A stretch of DNA of 26,486 nt from a virus. Within the stretch, counting starts at the first letter, position 1; every line of letters begins with the position of its first letter. The position numbers and the translations under genes are program-made. This document shows, in pieces, positions 7,738-16,417 of the stretch. The notes below the pieces were generated by a model. It ran no database searches and had not been told where the DNA came from. It saw nothing but the letters and a program-made list of their open reading frames with translations. The stretch covers positions 1-26,486 of IMG/VR virus record IMGVR_UViG_3300042924_002095; one strand, 5' to 3'.

Positions 7738-9339
7738 TTAATATCCTCCAGAACCTTGTCTGGTTATTTCAAGTGAACCTGCCCCTACGTGGTCAATACC
7801 ATAAACAGCAGCGTAACGCAAGGTATCCAACGGATCTTTCCATGCCTCCTTTAATCCTTGCTCACCTGTGTATTCCGATAATGCCGATATGACGTTACCG
7901 CATTCTTCGCTAACGTAGAACTTCGGACGGTTTAAACTGTCCATTGGCTTACTGGTATCCCAACTCATCTTGGAGATAAGTGCTTGCAATCCATCCTCGA
8001 TATCTAAGCCAGGTGCAGGGATGCAGATAATATCGTTCTCAGCTAGATCCTCAATGATCGAACTACTGCCATCCTGTGCTTGATACTTTGCAGCTCCAAG
8101 GCGGGGGTCGATAATCCTACCGTAGATTTCCTCGTCACCCTCAAGCTCATGGATAAGGTCAACGTAGTCTTTCATACCGTAGCCTAGCCCCTTAGCTCCT
8201 TCTCCAGATGCCCACTTGCCGTTCTTCCACTCAGCCCAATCGCCAATGGTTGTGTCAGGCCATTCACGATAAACGTAATACGTTCCGCTGCCATCAACCG
8301 CGATCCACGACATGAACCAGTTCTTACTGCCAGCAGGGTCGATAATGTGATACCGAGTAATGCCTTTGCTTGGCATAGTCTCATGCGGCACTACGTTGAC
8401 TTCCTTGTTAAACTTAGGGAACTTGGTAGCTTGTGACTTTACTGGAACGCCATAAGCACGGATAAGTATCTTCTCGCGGCTCTCGTTCCTAAGATCGTTT
8501 GCAAGCCTTTCGTAACCAGAGAACGGGTTATCTATGGTGTGGAAGTAGTGGATGGAAGCGTTACGTTTGTGGCTATGCTGGATGTATGGCAGTATCTCCC
8601 CGTTTAGCAATTCAGCCTCGCGTGTCTCAATGGTCTTAGCTTTATCTAAGTAGTCCTTAATAACTTCAGTCCAGCCATCAATCGGCGTGAACGTCACAAG
8701 CATCTTACTGTTACGGGTAGCAAGACGGAAACGCATCGTGCTAATCAAGTCCTCACCAAGTAGATACTCATCTAGCCAAACCCCGATATTGTGCCACGTA
8801 GCACTTTTAGAACCAAGCTCTGCACCTTCGATAAACGTAGGATTGTTTTGATACTGCGAGTAGGTCTTAAATAGAATCTGGCTTTTGTTTGGAAGGATCA
8901 AGCTGTTATCCGTAAAGCCGTTCTTCAGTGTGTAGCTAATGTAAGCATTGCTGCTAGTCTGCTTCATGCGATACTCTGGTGGTAGCCAGTTATATACCGC
9001 ACTTTGTTGCTGACGGATGCTAACCTCAGAGCTTTGGGCAAAGCACATGATGATAGACGCAGGGTTTTCCATTGCTGCTTTTACTACACTATACGCACCA
9101 AACTGAGTTTTGCTTGAGCGATTTCCTCCAAGCACCAATGCTTCATCACGAACTACAAGCTCATCCCATACTTTCTGCCAATGCTTAAACTTAAACCCAT
9201 ACCTAAACGGGTCTTTATTAGAGTTACGGATAGCCTCTTCCCGTGCAGCGTATAGCTCAACAAGCTCACTAGCTTCCATTTCAGCAATCTCATCGTCAGA
9301 CGGGATGCTTAGTATTTCGTGGGGTGTCCAATTAAGCAT
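7738..9339 (-). CDS. terL: Terminase large subunit (packaging ATPase and nuclease)
   Basis: 533 aa. The motor that drives DNA into the procapsid and cuts it. The ATPase domain shows a Walker A-type loop GGNRSSKT (residues 71-78), a Walker B with catalytic glutamate in VWLDE (187-191), and a coupling motif in TFTPIDG (216-222). The nuclease domain shows acidic residues expected for an RNase H-like fold: IIDPAG (Asp334), IIDPRLG (Asp411) and DPLDTLRYA (Asp502/Asp505). All key residues are present and the length is normal. Its start overlaps the stop of the sigma region 4 gene by eight bases (ATGCTTAA), and the portal follows downstream after one small gene. Confidence 0.93.
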   Translation of the reverse strand: MLNWTPHEILSIPSDDEIAEMEASELVELYAAREEAIRNSNKDPFRYGFKFKHWQKVWDELVVRDEALVLGGNRSSKTQFGAYSVVKAAMENPASIIMCFAQSSEVSIRQQQSAVYNWLPPEYRMKQTSSNAYISYTLKNGFTDNSLILPNKSQILFKTYSQYQNNPTFIEGAELGSKSATWHNIGVWLDEYLLGEDLISTMRFRLATRNSKMLVTFTPIDGWTEVIKDYLDKAKTIETREAELLNGEILPYIQHSHKRNASIHYFHTIDNPFSGYERLANDLRNESREKILIRAYGVPVKSQATKFPKFNKEVNVVPHETMPSKGITRYHIIDPAGSKNWFMSWIAVDGSGTYYVYREWPDTTIGDWAEWKNGKWASGEGAKGLGYGMKDYVDLIHELEGDEEIYGRIIDPRLGAAKYQAQDGSSSIIEDLAENDIICIPAPGLDIEDGLQALISKMSWDTSKPMDSLNRPKFYVSEECGNVISALSEYTGEQGLKEAWKDPLDTLRYAAVYGIDHVGAGSLEITRQGSGGY

Positions 9340-9826
9340 GGAACAGTAATCTTAATGGTTCATTACTTACTATCTCCTTAATCCAATCTTCGTATTTTAA
9401 GCGTTCTTTATTCACTGTAATTTCATCCCTGTTCCTCTCCATATTCTTTTTATAATCCACATCATCATCACCAATAGACAGCCCAAATAAACCAGCTAAT
9501 TCATTTAACTTTCTTATGCGGTCTGGATGGCGCAACTTCCTTAATGCTCTTGCTTCAACTTGTCTTATTCTTTCACTTCCTACGCCCATAGCCTTTGCGA
9601 TAGTCGCAAGCGTCTCACTAAGGAAGAATCTTCTCCTTATTATTTCTTGTTCTTTTTCTGATAATGTATTTAATACGCTAGATATAATACTATCAACTTC
9701 TTGGCTTTCGCTATTGTTTGGCTCATAAGTTAATCCGTATAAGTGTTCCTTACCTATAAGTTCATCTACTGTTTTATCAATAGTTCTAAGTTCGATTCGT
9801 CTTTCGTTTGTCAGTTTGTTGTTCAT
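9332..9826 (-). CDS. Sigma-70 region 4 protein (no region 2), putative transcription regulator
   Basis: 164 aa. Residues about 50-105 match region 4 of primary sigma factors: VLNTLSEKEQEIIRRRFF (4.1), then ETLATIAKAMGVGSERIRQ and VEARALRKLRHPDR (4.2, the helix-turn-helix that reads the -35 box). The first 45 residues and the last 55 show no region 1.2, 2 or 3, so it cannot melt a -10 element by itself. It could act as a region 4 substitute, a DNA-binding activator, or a regulator like the sigma-4-like late activators known from other phages. It sits between the TerS candidate and TerL, overlapping TerL by eight bases. A/T-rich codons, with an AAAAAGACA leader before ATG. Confidence 0.85.
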   Translation of the reverse strand: MNNKLTNERRIELRTIDKTVDELIGKEHLYGLTYEPNNSESQEVDSIISSVLNTLSEKEQEIIRRRFFLSETLATIAKAMGVGSERIRQVEARALRKLRHPDRIRKLNELAGLFGLSIGDDDVDYKKNMERNRDEITVNKERLKYEDWIKEIVSNEPLRLLFHA

Positions 9827-9833
9827 TGTCTTT

Positions 9834-10376
9834 TTATTCTACCACTTCCGCATCAATAACCTTTTGTGCGCGTTTCTGCTTGGATGCTTCAATCAGCACT
9901 AATGCGTCCTCGATAGACAGTCCAGCTTTTTGTCCAACTCCAGCGTCAGTAATGCCAGCAAGCGAGGATGATTTGTCCTGCATGATACCAACCGTAGTAG
10001 CTAACTTCTCTGGCGAAATGTCGTCAAGCAAGTCTGGGTTATCGTGGATACGCTCTGCCTTCATAAATAGCAGGTCGGTATATTCCATTGCTGCCATAGC
10101 ATAGCGGGTAGAGAACTCCTTACGTTTCTTCTCCAGCGTAGTGTTGTGATCCCACTCCAAACGCCTAATCGTCTCATGCGACAACCGAGTAATACGGCGA
10201 ATCTCCGTGTATGGTGCGCCTTGGGATAATAACCACAATGCTTTAACCGCAACGTCTGGCTTGGTATTCTCAATACTATTAGACGGCAAGTCCTTGGCAC
10301 GATCCTTAATGGCATCCATGAACTTAATCATAGCTGCCTTACTGTCGATTAGTGAGTTGTCTTTACCGTCATCCAT
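9834..10376 (-). CDS. terS: Putative terminase small subunit
   Basis: 180 aa. An N-terminal helix is followed by a helix-turn-helix at about residues 53-74 (GAPYTEIRRITRLSHETIRR), a helical core (STRYAMAAMEYTDLLFMKAER) and the segment ISPEKLATTVGIMQDKSSSL, ending in a basic and then acidic tail (ASKQKRAQKVIDAEVVE). This is the plan of phage small terminases: DNA-binding head, oligomerising helices, tail that contacts TerL. Its place two genes before TerL supports this. The sequence of the first domain is only a generic HTH, so a transcription regulator remains possible. It starts 40 bases after the stop of the 1000-aa gene, with no Shine-Dalgarno sequence. Confidence 0.65.
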   Translation of the reverse strand: MDDGKDNSLIDSKAAMIKFMDAIKDRAKDLPSNSIENTKPDVAVKALWLLSQGAPYTEIRRITRLSHETIRRLEWDHNTTLEKKRKEFSTRYAMAAMEYTDLLFMKAERIHDNPDLLDDISPEKLATTVGIMQDKSSSLAGITDAGVGQKAGLSIEDALVLIEASKQKRAQKVIDAEVVE

Positions 10377-10416
10377 AAAGCTGGAATGTATCTATAATGC
10401 TGCTTTTAGCAAGCTA

Positions 10417-13400
10417 TTATTTCTGTTGTGTCTCAAGAGATTTGATGGATTCCTCTTTAACAATCCTAAGAATCTCTGGGAATTGCTGTGCAAATTCTGG
10501 GTCATTTCTAGCTTGTTCAGCAGCTAATTTAATACCAGCACTTGTCGCAACGGTAGATTTAATGAGTATATCCGTATTTCTTCTATACGTTTCCTCACTA
10601 ATATTTTTAGATAGTGACTTCAAAAATGGTTTTAATGTATTAGAACCGTATGCTGAAGCTAAAGTCCATTGCATAGGATACTCTAGGGTTGAATATATCT
10701 TGAATGCTAACCCACCATTTTGACCAGGACTAGCCATGGTTCGCAATGTTTGATACAAAGGTTCTCCAGTAGGGGTAACTGCGGATAAGTTTTTAGAAGC
10801 TGAAATGAAAAGGTCTGCAAGTTCCTTACTTCCAGATATAGCATCTAGTTTTTGAACAATGTTTGGCGCGTTTGGTTTTCCTCTTGTCCAAGAACCAATA
10901 TCTTTATTGAATTTATTATGATCCCACAATGGTTGTCCAAGCCTTGTTCTATTTGAAGTATCGCTATATTGTTTAAACATTACAGCCATCATATCAGTCC
11001 CGAAATCTTTTCTGATTTGTGGTGGTAATTTTTGTGCTATCTCTAAAACGTCAGTTGTTCTTGCTGTTTGCAATGATTTTAAGACAGCCTCATTATCAAG
11101 AAGATCAATATTCCCACCTTTAATTTGTTTTATATAAAGATTTTGAGCTAATTTATCTTCTTCTTTAATAGCTTGATCTCTTACTGCAATGCTTTTGAAT
11201 AGTTTTCTTTTTTCAACTTCTGGCATTAATTCAGTCAACGCCATTGCATCTTTTTGAGATATATTTGCAACATCGACATTAGTTAATTTGTTAAGATCAT
11301 TAATATTTTTTGTTACATAATCTGCTCTAAGACCAAAAAGAGCTTGCATTTTAGCAGGATCGGGGTCTTTAAGTTTTCCTCCTACGGCCTTATTATTTGA
11401 AAATCCTAATTCTTGAAGATAAGCTTTTTGAAATGTATTTTTTAATTGTTCATACCCAGCTTCATCACCAGAATCTCTTACTCCTTTTAATACGGAATTA
11501 ATTGATGCTGAATCTGCAAGTGCTGTTTGTACAATTTTCTCTGGGGACATTTGTAGCTTGCCAAATTGATCCCTAGACATTTGACCTAGTTGACCTTCAC
11601 GAAATGGAACAAATTCATCTCCATATACTGACTTAACCTCATCCCATTGTTGAGTTAATCCAACTTTATCTACTTCATTCCGAAGAACTTTTTCTACTGC
11701 ATCTGCGGAATCCGCTGAAATTAAATCTTTTCTTCCTGTTCCAACCATTACATCTGGAACAAGTTGACGTACTTCATCAATTAAATCTCTAGCAGCTTTA
11801 GCCCCAAATGGTTGTGAATAAGCCTCTAAATCTCTAAGTTGTAATTTAAGTTCTGTTGAAACAGTTTGCCCACTGTTTTCCATTTGAGCTATTTGCTGCC
11901 TTAAAATATTTGCTTGTTGAGCATCTGTTGGTGCATTTGAAAGCCTTAGAAGAAGATTATCTATTTTAGGATTTCTGGCAACTTTCGAATTTAAAACTAC
12001 ATCTTCAATAGCTTTTGCAAATCTTTCTGGTTGAATAACTAATCCTGCTTGATCTGCTGAATCTTCAAACCCAGAAAACGCTTGGTTTTTCTTTTCTGTT
12101 ATAGCATTTTTTGCTTGAGTCACAATATCAGCAGTCATTTCTCCCGCTTTAATCTGGTCAATAGGATCAACTGCAATACGATTAAAAGCTCTTTCTGTTG
12201 AGTTTTTAACACTATTTTGAATTCTAACGTCAGAAGATTTAGCAAGTCCTTGTAGATTTTTTAAATCAGTATCAATTTTTTGAACAACTTGTTTTGGTAT
12301 TTCTCCTTTTGATTTATTAATAGTTGTATCCATGAAACCAGCAAGTGCTTGTCTTGATGCTTCGTTTCTTCTTCCAAGTGAAGAATTAGGGAATTGTCCA
12401 GCAAGGCGGTTATAGAAATCAAGTCCAGCTTGTCCAGTTCTTGCAGTAAATGGGAATTCGGTATTTATACCCGCTCTATTAAGATTTGCTTGAGCAACTC
12501 TAAGATCAGTTTCAACAAGGTTTTCTACTCCTTCGGTGAGTAGTTTGTTTTTAAAAAATTTACCACCTCCTAGTGTAGCGTAATCTAATCCAGTTCCAAC
12601 AACGAAATCAGTTCCTGCTTGTGTTGCTATTTGTCCTGGACGCATCTCGACATCATTAGCTCCTCTGTAAGCTGCTGTTTGCAATCCTTTAGTCGCTGAA
12701 TAAGCAGCATTAAATGCAGGAATGGATGCTGTTCCGTATGAAGGGCCAGCAGCAGCTATGGCAGCAGTTCCTCCCGCAATTAAAGCTGGTGCTTCAGTTG
12801 TAGCTGTGGCAACAACATCCTTACCTTGAATTCCAGTAGGAAAAACTAATCTTGAAATTCCCTCTTCATCTTCAACTAAAAAGTTATTTTTTCCAGCTAC
12901 TGTTAATGGAATGACTTTATTAGGATATTTCTGTTGCAATAGTTCAAGTTGAGCTACTTGATCGCCTAATCCTTCAAGATTAATTGTTCTTCCATAACTT
13001 AATCCATCAGTTACGTTTATTTTCTTAACGTCTTTGCCTGTAAAATTTGAAATCTCTCCTGCAAGTTTTTTATTATTAATTATTGATACTGGTTGCTCAT
13101 AAGATGATGGAACTCCTGGCATACCATATGATGGAACATATTGTTTGCGTGTTTCTTTATCGCTAATGCTTTCACCACTAGCAATACCCTCTAATGATTT
13201 TCTCGATATAGACTCAATCTCTTGATTAGATGCTTTTTGAATCCTTTCGTATTCATTAATAATAGGAGCTATTTTTTCATTAGTTAGCTTACTTGCCTCA
13301 ACAGTAAGATTTTTATTCATAAGTTCTAATGCTTGATTCTGAAGTTCATCAGATTTAGCTTTTAGAGCGCTTAGTGAATCTTGGGTCTTTTGAGTTATTT

Positions 13401-13419
13401 TTTTTACAATGGATTCCAT
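10417..13419 (-). CDS. Very large internal virion (ejection-type) protein
   Basis: 1000 aa. Mostly helical, rich in Lys, Asn, Gln and Ala. The N-terminus is coiled-coil-like (QDSLSALKAKSDELQNQALE). An Ala/Gly-rich, weakly hydrophobic segment lies near residues 205-240 (ATTEAPALIAGGTAAIAAAG), followed by long helical stretches to the C-terminus. I see no lysozyme, transglycosylase or protease signature. Size, composition and position with two other large proteins between fibre and packaging genes fit podovirus proteins stored in the head and ejected to span the cell envelope, as in T7 and P22. The gene is clearly A/T-rich compared with the portal gene, suggesting separate evolutionary history or looser constraint. 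Confidence 0.7.
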   Translation of the reverse strand: MESIVKKITQKTQDSLSALKAKSDELQNQALELMNKNLTVEASKLTNEKIAPIINEYERIQKASNQEIESISRKSLEGIASGESISDKETRKQYVPSYGMPGVPSSYEQPVSIINNKKLAGEISNFTGKDVKKINVTDGLSYGRTINLEGLGDQVAQLELLQQKYPNKVIPLTVAGKNNFLVEDEEGISRLVFPTGIQGKDVVATATTEAPALIAGGTAAIAAAGPSYGTASIPAFNAAYSATKGLQTAAYRGANDVEMRPGQIATQAGTDFVVGTGLDYATLGGGKFFKNKLLTEGVENLVETDLRVAQANLNRAGINTEFPFTARTGQAGLDFYNRLAGQFPNSSLGRRNEASRQALAGFMDTTINKSKGEIPKQVVQKIDTDLKNLQGLAKSSDVRIQNSVKNSTERAFNRIAVDPIDQIKAGEMTADIVTQAKNAITEKKNQAFSGFEDSADQAGLVIQPERFAKAIEDVVLNSKVARNPKIDNLLLRLSNAPTDAQQANILRQQIAQMENSGQTVSTELKLQLRDLEAYSQPFGAKAARDLIDEVRQLVPDVMVGTGRKDLISADSADAVEKVLRNEVDKVGLTQQWDEVKSVYGDEFVPFREGQLGQMSRDQFGKLQMSPEKIVQTALADSASINSVLKGVRDSGDEAGYEQLKNTFQKAYLQELGFSNNKAVGGKLKDPDPAKMQALFGLRADYVTKNINDLNKLTNVDVANISQKDAMALTELMPEVEKRKLFKSIAVRDQAIKEEDKLAQNLYIKQIKGGNIDLLDNEAVLKSLQTARTTDVLEIAQKLPPQIRKDFGTDMMAVMFKQYSDTSNRTRLGQPLWDHNKFNKDIGSWTRGKPNAPNIVQKLDAISGSKELADLFISASKNLSAVTPTGEPLYQTLRTMASPGQNGGLAFKIYSTLEYPMQWTLASAYGSNTLKPFLKSLSKNISEETYRRNTDILIKSTVATSAGIKLAAEQARNDPEFAQQFPEILRIVKEESIKSLETQQK

Positions 13420-13438
13420 TAATAAATTCCTATTAAAA

Positions 13439-15193
13439 TTATTGGTTTAGCATTTTTTGAATCTCTGGATTTATTTCAATCCTTTCAAATATATTTATTT
13501 CTTTTGTTTCTCTAGGAACAGCTTGTCCCCTATCATTAATTTTAATAGGTGGGTATAAACTTTCAACATAATCAAATGATTCTTGGTCAATATCACCCGA
13601 TTTTAATTTAGCTTTTCTTTCTGATTCAGTTCCATGAATGGTATCTAAAAATCTCATTTGCACTACATAAAGACCTTCCTGTAATTTTTTAGGATCTTTA
13701 ACTGAGTTAAGAGAAACAATAGAATTCTTAAGAAGTTGAATATCTGCGTTAGAAGTGTTTCCCAATGCTCCCCCAGTAGGTGAAGATATTCTCATTTTAT
13801 AGAGGGAATCAGAAGCAATAACATTGTTAATTGTTTCAAGTGATTGGTCAAGTTGAGCAACGCTTGAGTTTGGAACGTATTTGCCTAAAGCTGCTCTCCA
13901 TGCTCCTCCAGCAAATCCTTCTCCTTGAGGAACTTTAGAAATATCAGTTAAGGCATTGTTAATGTTGTAAAGAATCGCATTAGCTTGACTATTTTTATAA
14001 TCTTCTAATCTTAATTTCTTTTCATTCTCTCCTTCGTTTTTGCGTTTTTCACCTTCAGCATCAAGCTCGGCTTTCTTAATAGCTAAACTATTAAGTTTCT
14101 GTTGTTGTTCTGCTGGTGTTCCAGGTATTGCGTATGCTGTTATTTGTCCATTTGAATCAAAACTTGGAATAAGCTTATCTTCTCCAACTGCTTGCAAAAG
14201 CTTTGCTTGCTCCGCAGTAATATTGTTTGGGTTAAACCCATTGATTTGATTTGGTGCAACCGTTGGAGCAGCTCCACCCATATTTAAACCATTATTAACA
14301 CTAGCTGCTGTTTGGCTAGGTGGTGGAGTAACGGGTGCACCAGTTCTAGTGCCAAATGCAAATCCGTTATTAACATCGTTTATAACTCGTTGTGCATAGG
14401 GGCTTTGTTGCACTGTTCCTTGAAGCGGAGGCAATACGCCTGGCGCGCCATCAATAAATATTGCTGGTGTTGCGTTATCAACAGAACCGTCTGGATAGGT
14501 ATTAACTCCTGTTATTGGAGTATCAGTCGCAGTTCGAATACCATTTGGAAAATTGTTACTAGCACCTGGAGTAGGTAAGAAACTAGATGGGTTTTGTGGA
14601 GCGAAACCAAATACTCCATCTTTCATAAATGGAGTAACTCCACCTGCACCGACTCCTTTTCCTTGCAATGTTTCAACCATTAAGTTCCCGAATTGATCTC
14701 TACCTACAATTTTAGGATCGTAACCAGCTTTTCTAAAGCTATCCAATTCAGCGGGAGTATAAACCATTACTGTTTCTTTATTTTGAGCTGCTGCAATTTT
14801 AGCCGCTAATTCATCTTGTTGAATTTTAAGTGCTACATCTGCTCTACGCTCTTGATTGCCAAGAAGTGACATTTGCATTGCTTCTTTAACTCCTGCTAAA
14901 GCAAGTAGTTTATCATTTGTAGAATGATCGGCATTTGAAAGATTGTCAATTACTTCATCAGCCATACTACCTAATGCTGGAACGGCTTTCTTCATAGCAG
15001 TCGCCATTTTTATTCCACCCGCAATTTCTTTTTCATTTTCATTGCGTTTTTTAATAGTGTCACCAATTTGCTGCCCAATGTTAGCAAGAGCGTTTCCTGT
15101 AATCGCAGCAGCATTAGTAAAGCCGCTATAATCGGCTTGCATAAACCTTGGGTCAATCGTCTCGCCTAGTCTCTGTCCGCTTCCGTATGGCAT
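13439..15193 (-). CDS. Internal virion protein candidate
   Basis: 584 aa. The N-terminal third is helical and Ala-rich (GFTNAAAITGNALANIGQQI, then KKRNENEKEIAGGIKMATAM). The centre is low-complexity, rich in Pro, Gly, Asn and Thr (for example GAPVTPPPSQTAASVNNG), and the C-terminal third is helical again and charged. It has no signal peptide and no catalytic motif that I recognise. It is between two other internal-virion candidates, is A/T-rich like the 1000-aa neighbour, and starts 37 bases after the preceding stop behind an A/T-rich leader. A role inside the capsid and in DNA ejection is inferred from composition and context. Confidence 0.62.
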   Translation of the reverse strand: MPYGSGQRLGETIDPRFMQADYSGFTNAAAITGNALANIGQQIGDTIKKRNENEKEIAGGIKMATAMKKAVPALGSMADEVIDNLSNADHSTNDKLLALAGVKEAMQMSLLGNQERRADVALKIQQDELAAKIAAAQNKETVMVYTPAELDSFRKAGYDPKIVGRDQFGNLMVETLQGKGVGAGGVTPFMKDGVFGFAPQNPSSFLPTPGASNNFPNGIRTATDTPITGVNTYPDGSVDNATPAIFIDGAPGVLPPLQGTVQQSPYAQRVINDVNNGFAFGTRTGAPVTPPPSQTAASVNNGLNMGGAAPTVAPNQINGFNPNNITAEQAKLLQAVGEDKLIPSFDSNGQITAYAIPGTPAEQQQKLNSLAIKKAELDAEGEKRKNEGENEKKLRLEDYKNSQANAILYNINNALTDISKVPQGEGFAGGAWRAALGKYVPNSSVAQLDQSLETINNVIASDSLYKMRISSPTGGALGNTSNADIQLLKNSIVSLNSVKDPKKLQEGLYVVQMRFLDTIHGTESERKAKLKSGDIDQESFDYVESLYPPIKINDRGQAVPRETKEINIFERIEINPEIQKMLNQ

Positions 15194-15230
15194 ATTATTT
15201 TAATTAGTAAAAGTATTATGTTATCTATCT

Positions 15231-16076
15231 TCAAGCCATAAATCCACCAGCTGCACTACCAATTCCTTGGAATATTCCAGATGCGTAAGTTGATTGTGCT
15301 TGGGCGTTTGCTCCAGCAGCAGCAACTTGGTTAGCTCTGTTCTGCATGCCGAGATTAACGCCAGTATCTGGGTTGATCATTTGCGGAACAGCACTACCAA
15401 TAGCACCCAAACCAAGTTTAAGTTGGTCTTGGCCAAGTTGATAAGACAACGGTGTATTGCCAAGGGCTTGTAGTCCAGGTGCGGTGTAGAAGTTTTGAGC
15501 CATATTAAACGCTCCAGTGCGTGCTGCGTCGGCTTCTTGTCGTTTGGCTGCCATTACGTTTGATCTGCCTAATACTTCAGCTCCAACCGATCCTCTGCTA
15601 TCTAGCATACCACGGGAAGCAAATGCCTCACGTGACGCTTGATCGCTCATACGTTGCTCTTCTGGGGTAAGTTGCCGTGCTGCTTGGGTAGCTGCGGCGG
15701 CTGCTTGGGTGGAAGCATCTACTTGTGCTTGTGCCTCTGGGGATAGTGCTTGTGCAAATCCACGAAACGCACCAGTTTGCCCCGTCATGGAAGCTAATTC
15801 AGCAGCTCTAGCGTCTGCAATGCTTTGTCCAGTTTGTTGCTGTGCTGTTCTACCAAGATCGTATAGACCTTGCTGACCTTGTGTTCCCTGCAAGAACGTA
15901 TTTACGTCTCCAAGGTTTAAACCAAGGAACTCTGGGCGGTATTGCCGTTCAGCAGATAATACTCCAGGCAATGCTTGTTTATAGCCAGTAACATATTTAT
16001 TTATGTCACCACCAATATCCATTTTAGGTGCTTTAACCTTATCTGGCCCCGATATAAGTGTTTTTAATCCGCCCAT
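15231..16076 (-). CDS. Small internal virion/ejection-type protein
   Basis: 281 aa. After a short N-terminus (MGGLKTLISGPDKVKAPKMD) comes a segment with QYRPEFLGLNLGDVNTFLQG and then long Ala/Gln-rich helices (for example SPEAQAQVDASTQAAAAATQ and EEQRMSDQASREAFASRGML). The C-terminus is Ala/Gly-rich and weakly hydrophobic (GIFQGIGSAAGGFMA). This layout is typical of the smallest of the three podoviral internal proteins that leave the head with the DNA. The start overlaps the upstream stop by one base (TAATG). The assignment rests on composition, pattern memory and place next to the two larger candidates. Confidence 0.62.
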   Translation of the reverse strand: MGGLKTLISGPDKVKAPKMDIGGDINKYVTGYKQALPGVLSAERQYRPEFLGLNLGDVNTFLQGTQGQQGLYDLGRTAQQQTGQSIADARAAELASMTGQTGAFRGFAQALSPEAQAQVDASTQAAAAATQAARQLTPEEQRMSDQASREAFASRGMLDSRGSVGAEVLGRSNVMAAKRQEADAARTGAFNMAQNFYTAPGLQALGNTPLSYQLGQDQLKLGLGAIGSAVPQMINPDTGVNLGMQNRANQVAAAGANAQAQSTYASGIFQGIGSAAGGFMA

Positions 16077-16417
16077 TATATTTTTGAGTATAGTTGTTTA
16101 AAATTGTATGTTCTAAAGCGAGGATCGCCTTTTATTTCTCTTTGAAAGGTTACATAAGGAACATTATCTACAAGCAATTCAAGTCCGTCTTTCATAGACC
16201 CGCAAAGGTAAGTCATGCACAAGCAATTAGCTTCCTCTAAAGGAACTGCTACTTGCTCTTTGCCCTTTACGCACCAGTAACCCATACAGAAAGCTACTGG
16301 AATAGATATAACAAAACCGTGAACAAGATGCCACCCAATTTGCTTATGGAAATCTCCACCAGCAAGGGCATATATGTTCTTAGCTTTATCAATCATTGTA
16401 AGGAATGTATTACTCAT
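16076..16417 (-). CDS. Small phage protein of unknown function downstream of fibre
   Basis: 113 aa. The core HLVHGFVISIPVAFCMGYWC could be read as a membrane segment, but the pattern (HGFVIS-P--F-MG--V ... EANCLCMTYLCGSMKDGLEL ... VPYVTFQREIKGDPRFRTYN) also resembles small soluble proteins found next to fibre and ejection genes in many phages, in which the same positions carry His, aromatic and Pro residues. The function of those is not known to me. Its start overlaps the fibre stop by eight bases (ATGAGTAA) and its stop overlaps the next start by one, so it is coupled on both sides. Confidence 0.6.
   Translation of the reverse strand: MSNTFLTMIDKAKNIYALAGGDFHKQIGWHLVHGFVISIPVAFCMGYWCVKGKEQVAVPLEEANCLCMTYLCGSMKDGLELLVDNVPYVTFQREIKGDPRFRTYNFKQLYSKI

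Noticed and set aside
16076-16417. Holin-like reading of the 113-aa protein because of its hydrophobic core
   Set aside because: The hydrophobic stretch contains His, Pro and several Cys, there is only one such segment, no endolysin is near, and the overall pattern fits soluble small phage proteins better.
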